A stretch of 64,000 nt of DNA from an uncultured Prevotellaceae bacterium (GTDB taxonomy: Bacteria > Bacteroidota > Bacteroidia > Bacteroidales > Bacteroidaceae). The stretch lies in assembly GCA_900315095.1 (NCBI GenBank), contig OMXS01000005.1, positions 62,001 through 126,000 of the forward strand. Direction: 5' to 3'. Below are positions 35,792 through 46,900 of this stretch, one piece after another. Made by a program: the position numbers and the translations under genes. The first letter of the stretch is position 1. Every line of letters starts with the position of its first letter. The notes under the pieces were generated by a model. That model searched no databases. It had not been told where the DNA came from and saw nothing but the letters and a program-made list of their open reading frames with translations.

Positions 35792-36994
35792 CTATTCTTT
35801 TACGTATTTTGGTGAGAAGAATTCTTTCTTGTTTGACTCGCGAGTCTGAACAACAAGCGTGTCGGTGGTAGTAACCTGGACATCGTTCTCGAGAATCCAA
35901 GGTTGGTCTTTACCGTTGACGGTCTTTGTTCCGATAACCCTTCCTTTCTTGAAGTTCACCGTGTACGACAGGCGGAGAATGTCACGCTCATTTGGCTTGC
36001 CTTCTCCTTGCCACTGGTAGTCTTTGTACTCTGGCTTGCCACTTCCCTTAGGAATAAACTCACCTGAACCGGCAGAAGGTATTTCCTCGTCGTCGCCAGA
36101 GATGGTGCAGTTGTTGCCATCGAAGCTGAGAATAAGGTTACACTTCTGCGACGGGCGGGTTTCTCCCGTCGGGTCCTTACCGATATTCACCGATATGGGG
36201 AACACAGCCTGCGTCATGTTCTTTGTGATGATACCGCATACCTCGTCGTTCTGGTTTATCGGGTTCTCGGTGTAACGGTCAACATCGGAATTGACCAACG
36301 AGAAGTCCTTACGAACGATTTCGGTAGTGGTGCCGCCTTCTGTTACCAGATCAACACCACGGCGGATGTATTTGCCCTGCCATGGGTTCATGTACTTCAC
36401 GCAGTAGAGCACATAGTCCTTAGCCAGAACATCCCAGTCTTCCACGTTCGTTCGAGAAGGAGTAAGACCTTCACGAGGTGTGCCAGTAAGAATCCTGTCA
36501 ATACCTTTTACACTCGTCATCACGAGAGGAATAACATAGGTATTCTCTAACGCTTTGGGATCCTGGAAGAACTTATCAGTAAACTTTACCTCCACATATC
36601 CACGGCTGTCGCCTTTGTAAGGAATGGTGTTGGACAGAAGTTCATAATAGTCTGATGGCATAGGAGTCACCAGCGTTGATGGATTTCCACCAGCATCAAC
36701 AAAATAGAGGTTATCGCATAACGATTCATCTACAACAATACTTGCTACTGCGTCACGTCCGTGGTATGCTCCACCCATTGTAGCCCATATTCGACACTTG
36801 TGTTCGTTGTCTATCGAGTTGTCGTATATATCGTTACCTAGTATGAGTGTACGCACTGGGTACTGATAGGCGAAATAGGCTGTTGTTCCTCCATCAAAGT
36901 CTGGAAACTCATTCTCTGAGTTGTAGCAGGATGCAAACGACAGAGTTAGAACTCCCAGAACTGCTCCGTATATATATCTCTTAAGTTTCATCAT
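35792..36994 (-). CDS. xusE: XusE-like surface lipoprotein (DUF1735/DUF5627 type)
   Basis: The ATG at 36994 (or the next codon, 36991) gives about 400 residues with a lipobox (TLSFASC). The N-terminal half (TAYFAYQYPVRTLILGND.., DNEHKCRIWATMGGAYHGRD, YYELLSNTIPYKGDSRGYVEVKFTDKFF) has the pattern of the BT_3987-like DUF1735 domain. The C-terminal half (WQGKYIRRGVDL.., DILRLSYTVNFKKGRVIGTKT) resembles DUF5627 beta domains. Such lipoproteins sit behind SusD in many loci and bind glycan at the cell surface. Gene order SusC-SusD-SusC-SusD-this-GH10 equals xusABCDE-xyn10C of Prevotella; the symbol is assigned by that order. Confidence 0.8.
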   Translation of the reverse strand: MMKLKRYIYGAVLGVLTLSFASCYNSENEFPDFDGGTTAYFAYQYPVRTLILGNDIYDNSIDNEHKCRIWATMGGAYHGRDAVASIVVDESLCDNLYFVDAGGNPSTLVTPMPSDYYELLSNTIPYKGDSRGYVEVKFTDKFFQDPKALENTYVIPLVMTSVKGIDRILTGTPREGLTPSRTNVEDWDVLAKDYVLYCVKYMNPWQGKYIRRGVDLVTEGGTTTEIVRKDFSLVNSDVDRYTENPINQNDEVCGIITKNMTQAVFPISVNIGKDPTGETRPSQKCNLILSFDGNNCTISGDDEEIPSAGSGEFIPKGSGKPEYKDYQWQGEGKPNERDILRLSYTVNFKKGRVIGTKTVNGKDQPWILENDVQVTTTDTLVVQTRESNKKEFFSPKYVKE

Positions 36995-37009
36995 TATAAT
37001 ATATTTAAT

Positions 37010-37044
37010 GTTCAAAGTTCAAAGTTCAAAGTTCAAAGTTCAAA
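37010..37044. repeat. Five tandem GTTCAAA heptamers between xusD and xusE
   Basis: Five perfect heptamers GTTCAAA fill the gap from 37010 to 37044, ending one base before the xusD stop codon (37046-37048). The same heptamer occurs inside the coding region of the membrane protein gene at 56931-56958. Confidence 0.9.
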
Positions 37045-37045
37045 G

Positions 37046-38878
37046 TTACTGCCATCCCTTGTTTTGCACGAGATTGCTCCATTTGAGTATCTCGCTCTTT
37101 GGAATAGGACCGTACCACTGATAAGAACTATCAAAACCGCGAACCTCTACTTCATCGATAATACTATAAGTGAGTTCGTCAGTCTCGTTGTTGCGGGTAA
37201 TCTTCATACCACGAATTGGCTCATTGAGTGGCATCTGCCAACGGCGAAGATCCCAGAAGCGCTTGTTCTCGAAGCAGAGTTCGATGCGGCGCTCGTTGCG
37301 GATAAGGTCTCTCATCTTGGTCTGGTCGCCAGCACACTCTTCCAGATACACATCGCCTTCAGCAAGCGGCTGTCCAATCTCGTTGGTTGCAAGGCCGGCA
37401 CGCTCACGGATAGCCTTGATGACATCGTAGGCAGTGAAGCCGACACCAGTCGGGTCAGCCTTTGGTCCCCATGCATCGTTTGCTGCCTCTGCGTATGCGA
37501 GGAACAACTCTGTGTATCGTATGCGAGGATAGATGTGTTGCTGTTTCATCTCTGAAGCACTTGCTGCCGGGCTTACATCGTCACGAAGAAGTTTCTTCAA
37601 ATAGTAACCAGTACGGGTTGATGAAGACGTTTTGTCGCGGGTGTCTTCTTTGTCGCCATAGTCACCTGTGATGATAACATTTCTTCTGTAAGTGGTACCG
37701 TTATAGATGATATCATCACTAAGACGCGGGTCACGGTTGGCGTATGGGTCCTGTGGGTTGTAACCAGACTTCGGGTCTGAGATTGGAAGACCATTGCGCA
37801 TTGGGAAAGCATCAACAAGATTCTGAGAAGGGTTAACGCGACCGAGTCCATACAATGAAGGCGGGAAGTTCTGGCTTTCCTGATTAGTGTCTTTTTCTTT
37901 ACTTGACAAGCACCAAAGGATTTCGGGAATACCAGAAGTACCTTCTATAACACTCTTGAATGAAGACATAAACCAATTCTTGTTTCCAGTCTTGTCAAAT
38001 CCGTCCATACCACCAATGCGCTTAAGTACGTTAGCGCAAAGAGTTGCTGCCTCGGCAGAAGTAACACCACTCTGATCGCGGAATGCGGGACTTGCTGCAA
38101 GCAGTGCAATCTGTGCCTTTATTGCCTCAGCAATTTTTCCAGACATAAGGTCCTTTGAAGAAGAGCCAAACACAGAGTTGTAAGCGGCATAATTAGCACC
38201 AATTTCAACATATTTTGCGGGAATCTCATCGTTACTGCTGATGTCAGCGTAGTCGGCGGGAAGAAGAGCCATGGCATTGTCGCAGTCCTGGAAGCACTGC
38301 TTGACACAGTCGGCAAAAGTTGCACGAGGCTGATTGTAGTCAGAACTACCGTCTTCGGGAGTAGTCAGCAAAGGCACACCGTAGAGCACTCCATCATTGG
38401 CATAACCACCGTGAGCCATCAACAGATAGTAATAGAGAAGGGCACGCAGTCCGTATGCCTCGCCTTTAAGACGGTCGGCGAACATCTGCTGTTTGGACAT
38501 GGTACTGGGAGACCACTTCACTTTATCTACAATAGTAAGGAACAGGTTAACATACTGGATACCATCCTTACAACTGTTCCATTGAGACATTGGGTCGTTG
38601 TCTGATGCCCACGCACCGGGAGTCATTGCAATTGTGCGGTATGTGCTGTTTGTATTGGTAACAGCATCATCTGTAGCAATGTCCGTCTCAGTGGTTCTAA
38701 AATATGGAAGACGGGCATAAGCGTAAATCAGCAAGCCGTGTGCATACTTGGACTCCTCGATAAAGTCTTCCAACTGTCGATGGTTCTCTTCTGCCGGTTC
38801 AAACATGTCATTGCAAGAACAGAGAGCTAGAAGACCGAACAAATACAATATAATGTTTCTTATTTTCATTTTCTTCAT
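37046..38878 (-). CDS. xusD: SusD-like xylan-binding lipoprotein (second pair)
   Basis: The ATG at 38878 (or 38869) gives about 610 residues; the frame's TTG at 38893 is not needed. The lipobox is LLALCSC. SusD/RagB features are the N-terminal helical part with TPR-like repeats (YGLRALLYYYLLMAHGGYAND..VPLLTTPEDG), a YTELFLAYAEAANDAWG helix, IRERAGL, and the C-terminal RNERRIELCFENKRFWDLRRW signature of the family. It caps the SusC pore encoded directly upstream (41838-38920) and captures xylo-oligosaccharides. The 41-base gap to that gene carries short TCAATTATCAATTG repeats. Confidence 0.92.
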   Translation of the reverse strand: MKKMKIRNIILYLFGLLALCSCNDMFEPAEENHRQLEDFIEESKYAHGLLIYAYARLPYFRTTETDIATDDAVTNTNSTYRTIAMTPGAWASDNDPMSQWNSCKDGIQYVNLFLTIVDKVKWSPSTMSKQQMFADRLKGEAYGLRALLYYYLLMAHGGYANDGVLYGVPLLTTPEDGSSDYNQPRATFADCVKQCFQDCDNAMALLPADYADISSNDEIPAKYVEIGANYAAYNSVFGSSSKDLMSGKIAEAIKAQIALLAASPAFRDQSGVTSAEAATLCANVLKRIGGMDGFDKTGNKNWFMSSFKSVIEGTSGIPEILWCLSSKEKDTNQESQNFPPSLYGLGRVNPSQNLVDAFPMRNGLPISDPKSGYNPQDPYANRDPRLSDDIIYNGTTYRRNVIITGDYGDKEDTRDKTSSSTRTGYYLKKLLRDDVSPAASASEMKQQHIYPRIRYTELFLAYAEAANDAWGPKADPTGVGFTAYDVIKAIRERAGLATNEIGQPLAEGDVYLEECAGDQTKMRDLIRNERRIELCFENKRFWDLRRWQMPLNEPIRGMKITRNNETDELTYSIIDEVEVRGFDSSYQWYGPIPKSEILKWSNLVQNKGWQ

Positions 38879-38882
38879 TTCT

Positions 38883-38914
38883 TTAATTGTCAATTATCAA
38901 TTGTCAATTATCAA
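38883..38914. repeat. Short AT-rich tandem repeat between xusC and xusD
   Basis: Copies of TCAATTATCAATTG-type words (TTAATTGTCAATTATCAATT.. and so on) fill the gap. A second patch of the same words lies between xusB and xusC at 41842-41872. Both are in the same operon. Confidence 0.7.
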
Positions 38915-38919
38915 CTAAA

Positions 38920-41838
38920 TTAGAGGGTTACCTTTACACCAAGATTGTAGAAACGGGTCTGTGGAGCAGAGCCAATGCTCGTCTCCAACAACTTGCGCTC
39001 TTTTGCGATAGTGAGGAGGTCATTTCCGTTAATATAAACCGAGAGTTCCTTAACCCACTTGCCCTTGAACATTTCCTGAGGGAAGTCGTAGGTAAGTTGT
39101 ACCTTGCGGAGATTGAAACGGTTGGTGCTGTAAATCCAGAATGTAGAAGGCGCAGCATCGTTTTGATTTGGATCTGTGGTCAGACGTGGATGAGTGGCAA
39201 CATCAGCCGTTTCTGGAGTCCAGCGTCCACGTGCATTAACAGAGTACTTAGCATCTCCACTCATATAATAGTAACTGTTGCCATTATTCTTCATTCCGTT
39301 GGCACCGAACTGGCCATTGCCAACTACGAAGAGGGTGAAGTTATCATACTTAAGAGTAAGGTTCACACCCATTGTGAAAGGAGAACCGTATGTACCCCAC
39401 TTGCCAATGACAACCTGGTCTTTGTTGTTGATGATGCCGTCACCGTTAACATCTGCGTACTTCAAATCGCCAGGACGTATTGTACCGCCGACAGACGGCT
39501 TAGGCAAGTCTGACTTAACACCAATAATCTTTCCTGTCTCCGGGTTGTAGTCAAAGTCGTCTTGAGTATAGAAGCCCAGGCACTGGTAGCCGCGCATAGC
39601 ATCGATAGGCTGTCCCTCAACACGCTGATTTTCAAATTCAACCAGTTCGTCATACTTCTTATAGTTTGTCTTGAGATATGTGCCGACAACTCCGAGTTCA
39701 GCATAGACCTGACCAAACTGCTTACGTGCAGTAATGCTGAAGTCAAGACCCTTGCGGTTCTGAATGTTATTGTTTATTGTCGGTTTAAATGTACCTTGAC
39801 TAAGACCTCCTGACAAATATGATGGGAATGTGGTCGGATTCTGGATGATAAGACCTGACATATCTGTATTGAAGAATGAGATGTCTGCACTAATCATCTT
39901 GTTGAAGAACGAGCCACGAAGGTTTACTGAGAACTCCTTGCGATGAACAAAGCCGAGGGCAGGGTTAACACCCGATTTCGAGTAAGTAGAGGAGGTTGTC
40001 CTTGACCCGTCATTCCATGAATAACCCGGACCATCATTAGCCCACTCTGAAACATAGAGGTAGTGATTTTTGTCATAATCATCACTCATATATACATCCA
40101 TATCCTCGTTCAGGTTGCTGTATGATGCACTAAGCATCAGATCGTCAACAAAACTCCCCTTCATGAAGTCTTCCTTAGCCATGTTCCAGCCGAGTGTGAA
40201 AGAGTGTGAGAGGGCCTCGCGGTTTCCCTTAGGAAGGCGTGCAGAATGAACACCTGCAAACGAAACCTCTGCAAAGTAGCGCTTCATGAAGTCATAACCT
40301 ACCTGCAGACCCAAGTTGGCGTTAGCATAACGATGGTACTGACCACTGGTAGTAGTCGTGAACATGTTTGCGAGCAGCATACCAGTAACGTGATGCTTGC
40401 CAGCGAAGATATTGTCATAGTCAAAATGTCCGTTCCAACTAATGGTCTGGCGATACTTTGAGTCTGACATGGTCATAGTACCTGTCACAATTTCATCGCC
40501 CTGCTGAGTAAGTGCTACGATAGCATCCTGAGAATTATAGTTACTCCAAGTAGGAATAAACACTGCGTACTTGTTGTTATAGGAAAGGCTGTAGTTGGCG
40601 GCATAGTCGATAGAGAACAATGTCTTAAATGACAAGCCCTTCACCAAATTGTTCATATCATAGATGATACCTGCATCAAACTGGAACTGACGACTAACGT
40701 CGCGTGTCTTACCGCCGAAATAGCAGTCAGCAATAGCATTAGACTGTGTTGTCTTTGTACCGCCAGGGAAAAACTTTCCATCGAGAAGGTTGAGCGACTT
40801 GCCAAGGATTGAAAGAGCCTTGCTGCCATTGGGGTCAACCATTGAAAGAGGAAGCAGCGGCGCAGCGTTCTCTGGGAAATTGGGACGCATAGTTGCCGCC
40901 TCACCCCAAAAATTGCCCTTGTTCTTATGTGCATTGTAGAAGGTTGCACTGGCATTAGCATATCCCTTGACAACCCTATTTACAACGAGATCCACATTTC
41001 CACGTACGCTGAAACGGTCGGTGTAGTTATCCTTTGCTGGACCGAAGTTGATGAGGTCCTCAAAGCGATAGTAGTTAATGTTCGTATAGAAGTGTGCACG
41101 CTGTCCGCCACCCTGTATCTCCACCGTTGCATCAGAGCGATTATATACCTTACGTACATAGTCGTCTGAATAGTAGTTTACGTTCGGATAACGATAAGGA
41201 TTAAGACCAACGGCATGGTTATAGATGTCCATCTGGCTGTATCTTAGATCCTTACCGTCATTGAGACGTGCCTCGTTGTAGAGTGTCATATACTCTGCAG
41301 AACCGAGATACTCGGGGAACTCTTTTGCTACATGGAAGCCAGTGTTGGCATTTACATTAATCTGAAGTCCGTCAACCTTGCCACGTTTGGTGGTGATGAG
41401 GATAGCGCCCTTTGCACCTTTGGCACCATAGAGAATCACTGCTTGTGCACCCTTAAGGAAAGTGATTTGCTCAATCTCAGAAGGGAGCACGTTGTTTGAC
41501 GGACGCTTCACACCGTCGATTATAACGAGGGGAAGATTGCCGTTGTCATTGGTGTCAAGACGGTCGTTGTCCATACCCCAAAGATTGTTGCCGTTCCATC
41601 CTCCAACAAGTGCATACATGTCTTCAAGGCTGCTCATCGTGTAATCCTTCTTCGACAACTCTTCCATGTCAACATAGGAGATGCCTCCGAGAAGATGTTC
41701 GGCATCCTTCTCGCCGAAAGCAACATGTACTTTCTTTTTTACCACGAGAGAGTCACCCTCATCAACAGTCTGTGCATTGACTGTCAGCGACGATGCCATC
41801 ATGGCAAAGAGAAATATGTTTGTTTTTATATTCTTCAT
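38920..41838 (-). CDS. xusC: SusC-like TonB-dependent xylan transporter without N-terminal carboxypeptidase-like domain
   Basis: The ATG at 41838 (MKNIKTN..) gives 972 residues; the frame's TTG at 41856 is rejected. After the signal peptide (to VNAQ) the protein goes almost directly to the plug domain (LPLVIIDGVKRP, ITFLKGAQAVILYGAKGAKGAILITTKRG), lacking the CarboxypepD_reg-like domain that most SusC proteins carry. The barrel follows with typical strands and ends FYNLGVKVTL with a terminal hydrophobic residue. It imports xylo-oligosaccharides through the outer membrane with XusD and TonB energy. It is the third gene of the xus operon and also corresponds to XusC in the known order. Confidence 0.9.
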   Translation of the reverse strand: MKNIKTNIFLFAMMASSLTVNAQTVDEGDSLVVKKKVHVAFGEKDAEHLLGGISYVDMEELSKKDYTMSSLEDMYALVGGWNGNNLWGMDNDRLDTNDNGNLPLVIIDGVKRPSNNVLPSEIEQITFLKGAQAVILYGAKGAKGAILITTKRGKVDGLQINVNANTGFHVAKEFPEYLGSAEYMTLYNEARLNDGKDLRYSQMDIYNHAVGLNPYRYPNVNYYSDDYVRKVYNRSDATVEIQGGGQRAHFYTNINYYRFEDLINFGPAKDNYTDRFSVRGNVDLVVNRVVKGYANASATFYNAHKNKGNFWGEAATMRPNFPENAAPLLPLSMVDPNGSKALSILGKSLNLLDGKFFPGGTKTTQSNAIADCYFGGKTRDVSRQFQFDAGIIYDMNNLVKGLSFKTLFSIDYAANYSLSYNNKYAVFIPTWSNYNSQDAIVALTQQGDEIVTGTMTMSDSKYRQTISWNGHFDYDNIFAGKHHVTGMLLANMFTTTTSGQYHRYANANLGLQVGYDFMKRYFAEVSFAGVHSARLPKGNREALSHSFTLGWNMAKEDFMKGSFVDDLMLSASYSNLNEDMDVYMSDDYDKNHYLYVSEWANDGPGYSWNDGSRTTSSTYSKSGVNPALGFVHRKEFSVNLRGSFFNKMISADISFFNTDMSGLIIQNPTTFPSYLSGGLSQGTFKPTINNNIQNRKGLDFSITARKQFGQVYAELGVVGTYLKTNYKKYDELVEFENQRVEGQPIDAMRGYQCLGFYTQDDFDYNPETGKIIGVKSDLPKPSVGGTIRPGDLKYADVNGDGIINNKDQVVIGKWGTYGSPFTMGVNLTLKYDNFTLFVVGNGQFGANGMKNNGNSYYYMSGDAKYSVNARGRWTPETADVATHPRLTTDPNQNDAAPSTFWIYSTNRFNLRKVQLTYDFPQEMFKGKWVKELSVYINGNDLLTIAKERKLLETSIGSAPQTRFYNLGVKVTL

Positions 41839-41841
41839 AAA

Positions 41842-41872
41842 ACTATCAATTATCAATTTTCAATTATTAATT
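41842..41872. repeat. Short AT-rich tandem repeat between xusB and xusC
   Basis: TATCAATTATCAATTTTCAATTATTAATTG is made of the same words as the xusC-xusD spacer (38883-38914). Confidence 0.6.
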
Positions 41873-41876
41873 GCGT

Positions 41877-43901
41877 TTACCATCCTGGATTTTGCTTATA
41901 TTCTCCGAAGAGATAAACATCCTTGTCAGGAAGCGGGAACCAGTAGTGCTTTGTCTCCAGACGACGGGTTATCAAATCTTCCCTATGGAAGTTGCCAACC
42001 TTAGCGTCCTTTGGATCATGGCTCTTGAACCAGTCATCAGTCTCAAGACGCTCGAACTCATGAGAGTATTTCACAGTGTAAGGAGGCTCGGTGAGGAGAA
42101 GCCAGCGCTGAAGGTCGCACCAGCGGAAGCCCTCGAAAGACAACTCTACAGCACGCTCACGACGTATCTCGTCCATAAAGTGTTCTCTCGTATCGCGGAG
42201 GTTGGCGGGCACGTGCTCCATTGGATAATCGGTAGAGTTTACGCGGTCGCGAAGCGCGTTGATAGCGTCAATTGCAGAGTACGACATACAATAATCTTTT
42301 GCACTAAGGTCTGCTGTACCTTTTGCAATAGCAGTCCTTGCTTCCGCATACATAAGATAAACATCAGCAAGACGCATATAAGGGAGATATGTGTGGAGAG
42401 GGGCTCCGCCACCCCATGCATCATACCATCTGTCTCCTTCGTTGCACTGGTGAGGAACGAGTTTCTGAATGAAATAACCCGTGCTACTTCCCTTGTCAAC
42501 AAAGCGCATAGCGCCATCAGAGTATAAAGTACAATACTCATGTTTCTTTTGTTCTGCTGTCAAAATTTCTGTATTGAGAACATAGTGGAAACCGTCGAAG
42601 ACAATGTCGTGATAGAAACGCGGGTCACGGTTCTTGTATGGATGTTCAGGATCCCAACCAGACAGCGGGTTCAGCACCAACTCTCCGTTTCGCACGAGAT
42701 AGATAGGCTGTCCGTTAGCCATACCGTACTGGTCGATCAGGTTGGCTGTTGGATGATGAATGATATTATCATGAGCAACAACTCCTGCAACCTTAGGACC
42801 AAAGAGTTTCGTACAGTTCCAGTTAGAGGTGTTTCCGTCCGGCGAGAGACCGCGGAAAATTGCCTCGCAAGTACCTGGTAGTTTCCAGTCCTGATTGTAT
42901 GTATAGAAGATGTCCGAATAGTTTGTATCGGATTTATCATCTTTTGTATGGTTATAAATGTCAGAATACTTATATTCTGCAAGTTTATAACTCACCTGTC
43001 CTCCCTTGACCATATCAAGTGCCTTGCCGAGAACCTCTGCAGCCTTCTTACAGTATGTCTCGTCATAATCGTATGTCTTGCCGTTGCTGCTTGCGCCGAG
43101 GAGTTGTGCTACACCACCGTTCTTGGTTTTCTCAAACTCTTTCATGAGTGGCGAACCAGCCCAAAGATAGCACTTGCCAAGGTAGCAGAGCGCCATGAAC
43201 TTATTGATGCGCAGGTCGTTCTTTCCAGAAGTCTGCATACCAGCAAGTTTTTCGTCCCAGCCCTGAGGGTCGTTAGGAAGAAGATCGGCAGCCCTTTCAA
43301 AGTCTTCTGCGCATCGGTCGGCACATTCCTGGAAAGAAAGGCGTGGTAACGCAGGAATATTTTCAGAGTCAAAAGTTTGGTCAATGTAAGGAAGACCGCC
43401 AAAGTAGCACATCAGCTCGAAATGCCACCAAGCACGGAAGAAGTACAACTGTCCGAGCAGCAGGTCACGCTCCTCGTCAGTACCTATGAGCGACTTGATT
43501 TGCTCAATACCCATATTACACTTACGAATGCAGTACCATGAGTTCGTCCACATTGAACTTCTCGCTCCATTCAGCCAAAACTGGCCGTTGTTCCACCAGT
43601 TACGATAGTTTCCAAGATCCACCTGATGATCCATGTGTGCGTAACCTTCCGGGTTGTGAACAGCATCATCACCAAGATTCCATGAAGTACAATAGTTGAT
43701 TTTTTCCTTGTCAGGAATCAGACTATATATTTCCTCAATATATCCCTGGAAGTTACGGTAGTTCTTGAATGCCTCATCCTCAGACACGATAGCCTCGGGA
43801 TCTTTGTCAAGCCAATCGGTACATGAAGTGAGGGAAGCACTTGCAGCCAATAGGAGCATCGAACCACACAAAAGGGATTTGATGTTAATATAATATTTCA
43901 T
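41877..43901 (-). CDS. xusB: SusD-like xylan-binding lipoprotein (first pair)
   Basis: The ATG at 43901 (MKYYINIKS..) gives 674 residues, with lipobox AASASLTSC. SusD/RagB landmarks are DEAFKNYRNFQGYIEEIYS, LLGQLYFFRAWWHFELMCYFGGLPYID, YLPYMRLADVYLMYAEARTAIAKG and RRERAVELSFEGFRWCDLQRW. It is longer than average SusD proteins, in line with xylan-locus members. It forms the outer-membrane uptake pair with the SusC encoded 15 bases upstream. Confidence 0.93.
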   Translation of the reverse strand: MKYYINIKSLLCGSMLLLAASASLTSCTDWLDKDPEAIVSEDEAFKNYRNFQGYIEEIYSLIPDKEKINYCTSWNLGDDAVHNPEGYAHMDHQVDLGNYRNWWNNGQFWLNGARSSMWTNSWYCIRKCNMGIEQIKSLIGTDEERDLLLGQLYFFRAWWHFELMCYFGGLPYIDQTFDSENIPALPRLSFQECADRCAEDFERAADLLPNDPQGWDEKLAGMQTSGKNDLRINKFMALCYLGKCYLWAGSPLMKEFEKTKNGGVAQLLGASSNGKTYDYDETYCKKAAEVLGKALDMVKGGQVSYKLAEYKYSDIYNHTKDDKSDTNYSDIFYTYNQDWKLPGTCEAIFRGLSPDGNTSNWNCTKLFGPKVAGVVAHDNIIHHPTANLIDQYGMANGQPIYLVRNGELVLNPLSGWDPEHPYKNRDPRFYHDIVFDGFHYVLNTEILTAEQKKHEYCTLYSDGAMRFVDKGSSTGYFIQKLVPHQCNEGDRWYDAWGGGAPLHTYLPYMRLADVYLMYAEARTAIAKGTADLSAKDYCMSYSAIDAINALRDRVNSTDYPMEHVPANLRDTREHFMDEIRRERAVELSFEGFRWCDLQRWLLLTEPPYTVKYSHEFERLETDDWFKSHDPKDAKVGNFHREDLITRRLETKHYWFPLPDKDVYLFGEYKQNPGW

Positions 43902-43916
43902 AATTATAATACACAA

Positions 43917-46900
43917 TTAAATATAAAGTTTTACTCCGAAATTATAACGTCTGACAGTTGGATAGGCACCGCCACCGCCACCCCATCCGAAGTTACTCTC
44001 ACGGTCGTCAGGCATCTTTGTAATAAGTAAAAGGTTATTACCATTCAGATAAATCTTAAGGCTTGAGAAACCAAGTTTCTTGATCCACCCCTTAGTCCAA
44101 GTGTAAGCGACTTCCACATTCTTTAGACGCAAATAAGAACCGTCAAAGAGGAACTGTGTACCGTCGTTGTAGGAAACCTGTGAGGCAAAGCGCGGAGGAA
44201 CAACTTTTCCCGAACCATCTGCAGGATTCCACCAAGTTCCATTGTCAAATACAGTAAGGCGTTTATCTACGAAAGAAGCGAGGCCTACGTCACGTGTAAC
44301 ACCTGATGCACCATACCACTGTGCAAATATGCTGAATCCTTTCCATTCCCAACCGATTGTGGCATTGTAGGTGTGCTCTGGAGTGCCAGTGTATCCGTAA
44401 GGAGCTGGGTCGTTTGTCTCGTCCACTTTACCATCACCGTTGAAGTCAACAATGTAGTGGTCGCCGATAAGAACTTGATCGTCGTTAGCATCACGTTCTG
44501 GCGCACTATAGAGTTCGTCGTATGTACGGATGAAACCATTGTCTATGAACGACGACATTTGTCCTTGAGAATAGCCTTCCGCCTTGCGGTAATTTGGAAT
44601 CAAAGCTGGGTCATCTTTTTCTATAATTTTATTGTGTGCGTATGTATAGTTGGTGTTTGCCCAGAAACGCATGCCATTACTCAGCACTTTGTTGAAGCGA
44701 AGTTCAACTTCAAAACCAGTATTTCTAATCCTACCTTTGTTAACGTCTGGAGTCATTGCCGCTCCATAGTATGAAGGAACAGAACGGTTATTACCAGAAA
44801 TGAAGATGTCTGAACGGTTATCACGGAACCAGTCGAAACTACCTGCAAACATACCGCCGAGGAATGCATAGTCGAAACCGATATTCATCTTTGTCACTTT
44901 TGCCCAACGCAAGTCAGGAGCAGCAACACCTGATTCCTTATAACCAGTGAATGGACTATCGGTATTGTCAATGGTAACTTTGTAAGGACCAACGACTGAC
45001 CATTCTGTCATGTATGCAAAACGCTTACCTGCACTGTCGTCACCAATCTGACCGATAGAACCACGAATCTTGAACATGTCAACAATGTGCTTGTCCTTGA
45101 GTTTTTTCATGAATTTCTCTTCAGAGAGCATCCAGCCGGCAGCACCTGAGCAGAAGAATGCAAAGCGGTAGTCGGGAGAGAATCTCTGAGAACCGTTATA
45201 AGCACCATTGAACTCTGCGAAGTATTTGCTATCGTAATCGTACGTGGTACGGAATACCCAGTCCTCACGACGCCACTCTAGGTCAGAGCCACTTGCATTG
45301 ATACGGCGCTTCCAGTTACCCATGGCTGTCACATTATGTTTTCCAAGCTGACGCCCCCAGAAGAGTTGGAGCGACATTTCGGTTGCACGATATGTAGAAG
45401 TTACTTTACCTTGTTCAGGTCTCCACTCAAGTTTTTCATAGAAATCGAAACCTGTATTTGCATCAACTGTACAATTTTGACTCGGTAGGAACTCTCCATC
45501 CTCAGGAACGATAAGCGCTTCCTTTGCTTGATGCGTGTCATAAATACCACGCTCTCCTTCATTGAACTGATTGTCCCAAGAAATGGTACCGCGTGCTACA
45601 AGTCCCTTAGTAACAAAGTCGAGATTCTGCTCAAGCGCAAAGTCTGTGAATACACGCGTAATGGTATTCAGCGAATAACCTGACGTTGCAATGCTCTTAG
45701 GAGAGTTCACGACATTGGAAGCCTGGGCATAACCCCAAGAACCATCTGAGAACTGTACAGGGAAAATGTTTGGAGCCATACCATAGGCACCTGCCCAATT
45801 CTGCTGTTGGAAGAACTCACCATCATTACCCCAATAATAATGTGGAGTTTTTTGCTGGGCATTGGAACCCGCAAGGTTCACCTTGAACTGAGTTGTCTTA
45901 GTGATTTGGAAGTCCAAGTTAGAACGAACGTTCAGACGATTGTATGAATAACCGCCCTCATAACCCTGATGGTTATCCCAAATCCTAGTCATATCACCTT
46001 CGTTCTGGAAGTCGAAAGCCACGAAGTACTTCACGAAACTTGTACCACCAGAGAAGTTTATATATGTATTATATGACAAAGCTGTGGTTTTGAACATCTC
46101 TTTCTGCCAATCCACGTTAGGATAACGCTCTGCCTGACTATAGTCGCCAAGGTAGTTGCCATCAGCATTATAGTTTGACCTAACTGTATAGTCCTGATTG
46201 CGGAAGAGATTAACGAAGGTCTGTGGACGGTAATAACTCCAAGAAGCAGCACCCGTAGGAAGCGCAAGCTCGTGCTCGATGGCCTGATTACGCAGCATAT
46301 AGCCGTCGTAAGAGTCGTACTTGCGAGGGAGTTTTGACACCGCCTTCAACGTAGCGTTGAAGCCGACATCGATTCTCGCCTTACCTTCCACACCACGCTT
46401 GGTGGTGATAAGGATAACGCCGTTAGCACCCTCCACACCGTAAACGGCTGTAGCGGATGCGTCCTTCAACACTGACACTGTTGCGACAGACGTGATGTCG
46501 ACAGATTTGATTTCACGCTTCACACCATCGACGAGGATAAGAGGCTGGGCATCTTGGTTCCATGCAGCAGCGCCACGAATGTAGATACGTGGGTCTTCTT
46601 CACCAGGCTGACCTGTAGAAGCGATGGTCGCGATACCAGGGAGGTTACCGGTAAGTGCCGCACCGACACTACCAATACCTGCCGAACGCTCAAGAACCTC
46701 ACCTGTCGTCTGTGTGATAGCACCCACGACAGAGGCTTTCTTCTGCTGACCGAAACCGACAACAACCACCTCGTTGAGTTGGTTATTGTCTTCACTCATC
46801 ACAATCTTAAGCGTGCGCTGTCTGCCTACAGTAACCTCTTCGGCGTTCATACCAACGTATGTCACCTGGATTACTGATCGCTCACTAGGAACGGTGATGT

